NCBI GenBank assembly: GCA_030544215.1
Contig: JARZZO010000013.1
Location: 23,240,729-23,304,728, forward strand
Origin: Zantedeschia hybrid cultivar
Lineage: Eukaryota > Streptophyta > Magnoliopsida > Alismatales > Araceae
Length of the DNA stretch: 64,000 bases
Reading direction: 5' to 3'
Shown here: positions 56,226 to 64,000 of the stretch, one piece after another
How positions within the stretch are numbered: position 1 is the stretch's first letter
How the letters are laid out: each line of letters opens with the position of its first letter
Notes under the pieces: generated by a model
Told to the model about the DNA's origin: nothing
What the model saw: only the letters and a program-made list of their open reading frames with translations
Databases searched by the model: none
Translations under genes and position numbers: made by a program

Positions 56226-58342
56226 ACCCGTTGAGGGAATTGGTGTCTAAAATTCAATTAATTCAACATGACTCTCAACAACTTGAGGCTATCCAATCAA
56301 TCTTGAAGGGGAAGACTCCTTAGCATTCTTCTGAAACGCACGTTCCAGTCCCCCCTGTTCATCAAATACCCATTCATCAGGCCATGGAAGGCCTTCGTAT
56401 CTCCACTCCTAGGCCTATGGCCCCCCAGCAATCCTCTGCAAGATACCCAGTTAGGCCACCAACGCCAACTTACCAAAATACCTTCGAGCATGGCAGAAAC
56501 ACTACCGGTTCTCAGTCTTACTGTCCCTCCATGTCCTAGCTACTCTAGGAGGCAGACCGTTTAGGCACCCCCCCCACCAGCTTATCCAGTCACCCAGGCT
56601 CTGTTCACGAAGATCAACCAAATGGATGAACAAATTCAAGAGCTTCAAGAAAATGATGGATGTCAAAGCTACCCCTGAAGTCTCTATCCCCAATATACCT
56701 GTGTCCATCTTCCACCCGCTGAGATGCCGATATATCTGAAGTACAATGGCTCCTGCAATCCCTTTACCCATCTAAAGGAGTTCATGTACGAATCTACTTC
56801 TGGCAGAACGACAAGAGGTTGCTGGCCTTTCTCTTCAGGAGGTCATTAGATGGAGCTGCCCTAGAATGGTTCTTCTCTCTGGATTCTTCTGATGTTGTGG
56901 ATTTTGACACGGTGTCCCAGAAGTTCCTTCAGTGCTACAAGGATAGAGTTGCACCGTCCCTCTCCTTAACTGATCTGGTGGCTGAAAAGGTGAAGCCTGA
57001 TGAGGACTTCGTCACTTTTGCTGATAGATGGAGGGCCATGACCGAGAAAATCAAGGATCATCTGTCGGAATCCGAACAAGTCAAGATGATGATTGCCAAC
57101 GCAACTCTACAGTATGAGTTGGTCCTGACACTGAATAATTTGACCAACATGGCAGACTTGTATGAGAGAGAGCGCTACGCACAGAATGCTTTTAAGGACT
57201 CCACCTTCTCTAGTGTCTTCGATCCACATAGACCGAATAGGCCTCCACCTAGGAAGCCTATTATTCCAAATTCTTCCTCCACTGGTCTAACTACAGAGGG
57301 CACACTGTGCTATGAACAGATCAGAACAGCGAATAATAATCAACCCCAGTTCATGAGGAGTCAGCAACCATAGAGTTCAGTCAGCCACGACCATAGAATC
57401 AGCAGGGCCTCAGGCGACAGCAACAACCATATCAGTCAACTTTCAACCAGATGCGCCAGCAGCCAACATACAACTAGGTTCCCCTCCAAATGACTATTCT
57501 CAGCAGAGGAAGCCTCTAAGCCCGAAGAGGGCATCCTATCCACCACTCCCTGAAACATTATCCAACATATTCAATGCCCTCATGGCAGCGAATGCTTTGT
57601 CACTACCCAAGGAGAGGAGGGTGTGGCCTTAGCTTCTCGGTATTGTGTGTTTCATAGACAGCTGGGGCACACTGTGGATGCCTGTTTCCAATTCAGGGAC
57701 TACATCTATGACCTAAATGACCAAGGGGCCATAGACTGGGAAGAAATGAGAAAGTTCACCACTCCCTGAAGGCGTGAAGACCACAACAACAGCAACCATA
57801 ACAGCAGCAACCGCAACAAGCTCAAAGGGCACCAGTCTAGTAGGTGGCACCTCCTCGGAATATGGGAATTGTACAAAACCCGCTATTTGAGCATCAAAAT
57901 CAAATTGCCCCGATCCTCACGAACAGCCAATCTGAGGCTAATAAGGGACGACAGTGGAGGGTTGAGGAATCCTCATCCATCTATTCTACAGGCCACAGCC
58001 AAAACACTGCCGTACAATCACCCCGCCGCATCATCCGCATCCCCAGGCCTTCACCAGTTCCACCACAACCTACACCCATTACCCCTATTCCACCACCCAC
58101 CTTCCTCAAACCCACGACCGTCACACCACCAAATAACCCCCCGCCTGCCTATGAACCCATCATGCCATCAAGGCCCCTACTACACATTCCATTCCCTACA
58201 TCACCATCAACTGTCTACCATACCAAACCCCTCATCTGCATCACCCAATCACCCATTGCATCAAGCCAACCCCTCATTAACCCGGCAATTCTCAAGATAT
58301 CGCCTACACCCTCCATTAGTGAGCTCCGGAGTGGCGGGATCT
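56226..58342 (+). pseudogene. G4 gag, non-chromovirus type
   Basis: The clearest part is 56805-57373: RRSLDGAALEWFFSLDSSDV, DFDTVSQKFLQCYKDRV, SLTDLVAEKVKPDEDF, FADRWRAM and SESEQVKMMIAN, a Retrotrans_gag domain of the Tat/Athila style. A CVFHRQLGHTVDACFQFRDY zinc-like block is near 57645. 57844-58342 is proline-rich with VQNPL and TVYH...ICITQ. Many stops occur upstream (56320, 56540 and others) and the frame shifts between blocks. No protease or reverse transcriptase follows. Confidence 0.75.
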
Positions 58343-58396
58343 AATAAGGTGTGTTCCTACATTCTGATGTTCAGGAGGGTCCGTTCACGAGCAGTT

Positions 58397-59773
58397 GATG
58401 AGGTGCAGAATGAAGAAAGTGCCCCAAAAACTCTAACTGAAGTTTGGCGGTTTCTAAGCCTAGCTGTATACTACTGACGCTTTATAGAAGGGTTTGCTAC
58501 TCCAACTGCTCCTCTTACTAAGCTAACCCGGAAAGGGGTGAGATTTTTGTGGACAGAAGATTGTAAAAGGTGTTTCCAGGAACTGAAGAAAAGATTAACT
58601 ATAGCTCCAGTCCTTGCCTTGTCTAGTGGAACCGAAGGTTTTGTCATCTATACTGATGCCTCAAGACAAGGTTTCGGTTGTGTGCTCATGCAACATGGTA
58701 AAGTAATTGCTTATGCATCCCGTCAACTAAAGGATCATGAGCTAAATTATCCTAGCCATGATCTTGAATTAGAAGTAGAAGTTCATGCACTCAAAATATG
58801 GAGGCATTATTTATATGGAGTGCAATTTCAAGTCTTCACAGACCATCAGAGCCTTAAATATATTTTCTTTCAGAAGGAACTTAATCTTAGAAAGAGGCGT
58901 TGGATAGAATTCTTAAAAAATTATGATTTTGAATTGAATTATCACCCAGGCAAGGCAAATATTGTAGCCGATGCTCTCAACAGGAAGTGGCTGATGATGA
59001 TCAGAGATTGGAAGATGGTTGAGGAAGTTATCCATTCAATCTGCAATTGTGGAGAAAGTCTATGAAGCTCAACAGAATGACCCTACGTTGGAAGAACTGA
59101 CTGATAAGCCTGGATTTAAAACAAGTGATTGTGGGGTGGTATATTTTCAAGGCAGACTATGTGTTCCAGAGAACCAAGAATTAAGGAAGGAACTTCTAAC
59201 CGAAACTCATAGGTCAAATCAATTCATCGTAGAAGTACCAAGATGTTTCAAGACATCAAGTGTACCTTCTGGTGGCCAGGTATGAAGAAAGATATTGTTG
59301 ATTTTGTTTCTAAATGCCTAGTCTGTGAGTAGGTCAAGGCAGAATACTAGAGACCCTCTAGACTACTTCGAAAGATAGAAATTCCATAGTGGAAATAGGA
59401 GCATGTCGCCATCGACTTTATCGTGGGTCTTCCCCGAACAACACGTGGTCATGATGCCATCGGGGTAATCATAGATAAATTTACAAAATCTGCCCATTTC
59501 ATGTCGATTAAAATTTCACAATCAGTAGAAAGCTTGATCAAGTTATACATAAATAATATCATTAAGCTACACGGGGTTCCAAAGTTAATTATCTCTGATA
59601 GAGATTCTAGATTCACCTCTAGAATATGGAAGAGCCTTTAGGAAGCTTTAGGCACTCAATTAAAATTCAGTATTGGCTTTCACCCTCAGACTGACGGTCA
59701 ATCAAAAAGAACTATCTAGACACTAGAAGATATGCTTAGTAGTCTAGATTGGAAAGGAGATTGGGATAAAAAC
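58397..59773 (+). pseudogene. G4 RNase H and integrase, chromovirus type
   Basis: It begins in the RT-RNase H connection (PKTLTEVWRFLSLAVYY, a stop, RFIEGFATPTAPLTKLTRKG). RNase H follows at 58538-58990, with FVIYTDASRQGFGCVLM, ASRQLKDHELNYPSHDLE, TDHQSLKY and HPGKANIVADALNRK. Integrase follows from 59060, with VPENQELRKELL, FWWPGMKKDI, a stop after CLVCE, HVAIDFIVGLPRTTRGHDAI, KLIISDRDSRFTS and FHPQTDGQS. It is broken in frame several times and cut at 59773 by an LTR start. The reverse transcriptase core is absent between this and G4 gag. Confidence 0.85.
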
Positions 59774-59820
59774 TGTAAGGACCCACAAAATTATACTTAC
59801 ATGAAAAGTTTAATTATAAT

Positions 59821-60764
59821 TGATGAGGCAGAATCCGATTCGGCCCATTAAAACAAGCCCAACACTAAGATCAGTCCAACAACAGCAGTAAAAGGCCCAC
59901 TGGCAGCCTTCGGCCCTTTAGCGGCCCAGCAACCCTCGGCCTAGTAAGCAGCCCAGTGGTCCTCGGCCTATCAGCGGCCCAACAACCTTCGGCCCACCAG
60001 CGGCCCAGCAGCCTTCGACCCAATAGCCTTCGGCCCGTTAGCGGCCCAGCGGCCCTTAGCCCAGTAGGCTTCAGCCCACTAAGCGGCATCAGACCCATCA
60101 GCGGCCCCTCCCCCTTCGGCCCAATAGCCATATCCAGCCCACTCCGGTGGGAGGGTTAGGCGCTGCTGTTTATTAGTAAACCAAAATATAGTCCTATATC
60201 GGTTGCCACCATTAAGCAACCTGTATCCTCCGCTATAAATACACGGCTATTTATTACCAAAGGTATGTCTTCTAGACCCAAGGACTACAGTCCAAAAAGC
60301 ATTAAAGCTGCTTCTTCTTCCTTCTCTTCTGAATCGAATCTTCTTCAGAAGCTAACCTAGCTGTCGGAGGGGGTTCCTTAGGGCCGAAGCCTGGGACTCC
60401 TACTGACCGGTTCTTCTTCTTCTCTTCCTCCTTCTGCAGGGGCTTCGGTTTGAATCTTCGCCGACCTCTCCGAGTCGGTCTCGGCCGCCGACCTCGGGTC
60501 TTCTCCCCCCGGTCTCGACGCCTTTCGCCAGCTGGTCCGCCTCGCTCGAAGGAGCCTCGGCCTCGCCTTTCGCCGGCTGGTCTGCCATGCCCGAAGGAGC
60601 CTCGGCCTCGCCCGGGCACCTCTCGGCTTCGGATCCTCGGCCCCGTTTCCGCCCTCGCCTCGTTCTAGATCCCCGTCGGTCCTCTTCACCAATCCGATCC
60701 AGCTTCGGGTTCCATCATCTGATTCCAGTCTCGGAATCCGATCGTGATAGCTTCGGCTACATCA
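59821..60764 (+). mobile_element. Solo LTR of a Tat-like element
   Basis: 944 bp, starting TGATGAGGCAGAATCC and ending GGCTACATCA, flanked by the target duplication ATAAT at 59816-59820 and 60765-60769. Homologous over its whole length to the G2 LTRs, with repeats of TTCGGCCC and TATAAATA at 60234-60241. No internal sequence remains. Confidence 0.95.
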
Positions 60765-61160
60765 ATAATTTCAGGGACTTTATGGTACCATTGGATGATA
60801 ATAAGTTTTACCAACATATACACAAATATGAAAAAGGGCATATTCGTAAATACCGAAAAAGTATAAACGCAATTACGAACAGTTCATGTCTTATAATGCA
60901 ATAGATGATTTTCATAAGGTCTCAAGTATAATTTGTAAGGTTTCTAGAAGTGTCCACAAATCACCAAAAAGAAGTTAAAATCGGTGAAGAAGTGTTGAAT
61001 GAGAGTATAAAGCCAATTGTAAAAGATACAGGAACTTAAATGTAAAAGTACTAAAGGATACTGCTAAAGGATAAGGATACTTGTAAGAGATAATGGTAAT
61101 GTTTCTTGGCCCCCAAGTTATCCCATGCCACTTGTCACCATCCAAGCTATCCTTAACCCT

Positions 61161-61169
61161 TATAAATAG
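61161..61169 (+). promoter_or_regulatory. TATA box in L3
   Basis: TATAAATAG in CCCTTATAAATAGGGGGG, followed by a long AG-rich tract at 61224-61292. Likely the LTR promoter. Confidence 0.55.
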
Positions 61170-61924
61170 GGGGGTAGCCCCTCCCATCTCCCCATCTCTT
61201 CTCCTCCCCCCTTGCCCACATTTTAGAGAGAGAAAGTGAGAGAGGGAGGTAGAAAGAAAGAGAGAAAGAGAGAAAAAGAGGAGGAGAGAAAGATTTAGTG
61301 CGGGAACAGGAGTTGCTAGCGAGGTTCTTTGCACGCGTGAGGAGGCTTGGAGGGCGGCACGAGGAGATTCCTGCCATGTCCAAGAGAGCTTGTGTTTAAA
61401 GGCAAGTACATGGTTCTTTCTCCATGATTATTTTCTTATTGCAAATGGTATGTTTTCAAACATGTATTTTCCTACAAATCTAAGTAGATGCTACGAAGCT
61501 GTTATGCTGCCGAAATGACGTAAGAACCTAAATAAAATCCCAACTCATGTCTAAATCCATGCCTAAGTCCCATGCTATAAATCTCCCATCTTAAAATCGA
61601 ACATGCTTATGGATAATGCCACCTTAGGAGTCCATGCGTCCGAATCATACAAGCATCCTTGTGATACGGACATTAGTAAAAGACGCAACCTGAGGCAAAC
61701 GGGTAAATCCTGGATACGGTTCTCCCGGTTTAGGTGGGACGGGTGGGTCCCCTGTTGCGCAGTGGAAGCGCCAGTGGGCATTTGCCTTACCGCTGACTGC
61801 ATGTCATGCTAACCTCCTCATGTTGTGGTTTGGATGCGTGTCCGTTAAATAAGTGGAAAGATTCATGCTATTCATATGCTATATTTATTTATGACTTCAT
61901 GCTATCCCATGATCTTTTAACCAT

Positions 61925-62135
61925 GCCATGTTGCTAAGCCAAGCCCTTATTTTGCTTCTACTCATACCATGCCATGATCAAGTCAAGTCATGCCACGATG
62001 CTATGCATGATCAAGTCAAGTCACGCTATGTTGCCATGCCATGATCTCTATGCCTTGATGCTATGCCATGATCAAGTAAGTCAAGCCACACCACGATGCC
62101 ATGCTATGATCTTTATGTTTATGACCACGCCATGC
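61925..62135. repeat. Short CATG-rich direct repeats
   Basis: The words CATGCCATGATC, AAGTCAAGTCA and ATGCTATGC recur three to four times at irregular spacing of about 40-60 bases. No gene is seen. Confidence 0.7.
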
Positions 62136-62140
62136 CATGC

Positions 62141-62360
62141 TTTTTTTTTTTTGGTAAGTAATGCCAAGAGTATATTCATAAAGAATAAATTTACAAGTTG
62201 AAATTCATGCTAAAGCAAAATGATAGATAGAACAACACCATGTTATGCATGATTGCCGAATGGAAAAGATTCTTTTTAGAATTCCAGAGGAAGAAGAGTT
62301 CTCTCATAAACTCCCCAAACATGGAAAACAAATCATCTCAGCACTTAAAGCATGACGTTG
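62141..62360 (-). mobile_element. 5'-truncated LINE 3' end with poly-A tail
   Basis: On the minus strand the sequence ends ATACTCTTGGCATTACTTAC followed by a run of about 12 A (62141-62152). The same 80 bases recur at 62364-62440. This fits a very short, 5'-truncated LINE insertion next to a related LINE. Confidence 0.65.
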
Positions 62361-62363
62361 CAT

Positions 62364-64000
62364 TGGTAAGTAATACCAAGAATATATTAATAAAGAATAA
62401 ATTTACAAGTCGGAATTCATACTAGCACAAAATGATAGCTATGAACTCGATAGATGATAATATAGATAACATGCTACTTTCCTATTTGGGGACATGCTAT
62501 CACAATCTAATAGCTCTGTCTTAGGCTATGAAACAGAGATGTTGAAATTCTTAAAGACAAATTTAGCTCTTCTACTCAGTTTTCCTTCCCAATTGTAGCT
62601 TTCCGAAATGGATCTGATATTAGCAAGAATTGCAAGCCACAGGTGCATTCTTGATTGTTTCACTCCTTGGAAAGTCCTGTTGCATCTCTCCTTCCAAATC
62701 CCCCATATCGAGCACCTAATGGCATTAAAGGCAAGGACAGTGGCTGGTCCTTTTTTACTGAAGCTATGTAAAAGGTCAGTAATCTCCAATGAGAATGAGC
62801 GTCTTGGACTCCTTTGAATTCCAATCCTATTAAGAATTTGCTTTCAAATCCAACCAGAGTATGAACAATCAAAGAAAAGATGATTTAAATTTTCTTCATT
62901 TGAAAAGCAGAGCATGCACACACTTGGGCCACGAATTTCTCTCTTCATTAAATTATCCATTGTGACAATATTCCCCACATTGAGCTGCCATAACAAGAAT
63001 GAGTATTTTTGACAAGTGGGCCTTTTTCAGACACAATCCAATCAACCAACCATTGGGTGTTGAACTCTCCTTTTGTTCCAAAATATTTTTTGCACTGATT
63101 TTTCCATTGTCATACCGCCATACAATCTTATTTGCCTTACCATAATGGATTATAACTTGGTAAATCTTGTCCCAAACTTCAAACATTTGTGGAGATACTA
63201 CTGCAGGTAAATTCCAGTTTTGTCTAGTAATAAAGGAACTCAGAAGACTATTTTGATGCATACCCAGTAAGCCTTAAATAGAAATCTGGTTTTCCCTAAT
63301 GCAATTCTCCTCTTAATCTTATAAAAAATGGGCAATGCATGGTGCTTTTTCATACTAGACAAAATGGGTGGCAGCCCAAGTATACAGCTGACAGAGATCC
63401 TTCTGAAATACCCAAAGCACTCGCAAAAGATTGTTTATGCTTGACTTTAGCCCCAATATACACTTTACTTTTTGTGTGATTAAGTTGCATCCCAGAATAG
63501 GAATGAAATTGGTTTAGTAGTTTCGCAATTTCCATAGCTGATTTGAGATGAGGCTTAAGGAACAAAATTAGATCATCTGCAAAGATTAAGTGTGACATTT
63601 GAATATTCCCATGAGTTGGTACTTGAATCCCATTTGAATGTACCCCTGCATGAAGCAGGAGAGACCTTCCATTGTAATACAAAAAAGATAAGGGGAAAGT
63701 GGATCCCCTTGTCTGATACCACTCTTGATAGACTGCCTTGCCCTTGATAGATGAATTCACCATACGCCTACCCTTGATAGATGAATGGAAAAATTTTGTG
63801 CAGTCATCTCCTTGTGTAAGCCAGTGATGTTTCGCTTTTTGCTTAAGGAAAGACTCCTCATCTCTTAAAGCCTAAAAATATAAGGATCTGGCTTCCCTTT
63901 TCAGCAGAAATAACTTCCTCATCAAGTGGATGCTTTTGCATAGTTTGCACTTTATTCAGAGTATCCCTGGCACAATTGACATTATGAAAAATATTCCCAA
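62364..64000 (-). pseudogene. LINE ORF2 remnant (reverse transcriptase and C-terminus), runs off window
   Basis: On the minus strand, from the right: sequence corresponding to GIRQGDPLSPYLF (near 63710), a frameshift, LLHAGVHSNGIQVPTHGN and the catalytic block HLIFADDLILFLKPH (FADD at 63584-63573), followed by GMQLNHTKSKVYIG. Near 62600-62789 comes CSIWGIWKERCNRTFQG, the conserved C-terminal block of plant LINEs, with a cysteine-rich zf-RVT-like region before it. The 3' UTR ends near 62364. Frameshifts and stops throughout. The element is antisense to G4 and L3. Confidence 0.85.

Larger units (their letters stand above)
59774..61960 (+). mobile_element. L3: long LTR cutting G4 integrase (right end unresolved)
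   Basis: TGTAAGGACCCACAAAATTA begins exactly where the integrase frame stops, preceded by AAAAC. The start resembles the L1 and 54013 LTR starts (TGTAA.G.CC). A solo Tat LTR is nested within (59821-60764). TATAAATAG at 61161-61169 and CT/AG-rich sequence to 61290 look like an LTR promoter. The remaining G4 integrase was not found downstream, so the right end is a guess and a deletion is possible. Confidence 0.5.

Noticed and set aside
57869..58477. 202-residue ORF in a second frame of G4
   Set aside because: It overlaps the proline-rich gag frame (57844-58342), which matches the gag context better; its histidine/serine-rich content looks like a frame shadow.
1..64000. tRNA, rRNA and snRNA genes
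   Set aside because: Only primer-binding sites complementary to tRNA 3' ends were seen; no cloverleaf or rRNA sequence was recognised by eye.

Overview
The window comes from a plant (angiosperm) nuclear genome and is almost entirely nested transposable elements. No intact host gene, tRNA, rRNA or CRISPR array was found. The plant assignment rests on Ty1/copia elements primed by initiator tRNA-Met, Ty3/gypsy elements of the Tat type (two RNase H domains, an antisense gene after pol, a 3' minisatellite), very long LTRs and plant-type LINE fragments. The species cannot be named from the sequence.

Layout, left half (1-33159). A minus-strand Tat-like element (called G1) runs from the left part of the window to 33159, where its 5' LTR abuts a LINE reverse transcriptase fragment. 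G1 is broken by three precisely bounded insertions: copia element C1 (5769-15258, target duplication ACATC), copia element C2 (16084-28428, ATTAG) and a solo copia LTR, C3 (30277-31797, CGTCC). C2 itself holds a 2.7 kb solo LTR, L1 (23319-26042, CATGT). A nearly complete reverse-orientation copy of that LTR, L2, fills 1-2470. The deepest nest is LINE, G1, C2, L1.

Layout, right half. 33160-37473 is AT-rich with a LINE scrap, a 26-base G run and a 187-bp direct repeat. A decayed minus-strand Tat element, G3 (37474-54012), is split by a full-length plus-strand Tat element, G2 (38160-49836, ATCGC). From 54013 a long LTR-like segment leads into a broken gypsy element, G4, which joins a Tat/Athila-style gag to a chromovirus-style RNase H and integrase. 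G4 is cut at 59774 by another long LTR (L3), which itself holds a solo Tat LTR (59821-60764, ATAAT). The window ends in minus-strand LINE sequence.

How the parts work. In each copia element the LTR drives one RNA with a 2.3 kb leader, then gag and a protease-integrase-RT-RNase H pol. In the Tat elements gag-pol runs one way and a second gene runs back toward it from near the 3' LTR; a minisatellite lies where the two converge. All coding regions carry stops or frameshifts, so nothing here looks autonomous today.

The most interesting signals are: (1) arrays of stem-loops in the leaders of C1 and C2, with a constant apical motif, varying but self-complementary stems, and wobble pairs that fit only the sense RNA; (2) the antisense Tat gene, which has a TATA box and two small spliceosome-type introns at matching places in G2 and G3; (3) one amber codon in gag shared by G1 and G2, whose other stops appear private; and (4) a small reading frame in the downstream part of three diverged copia LTRs.
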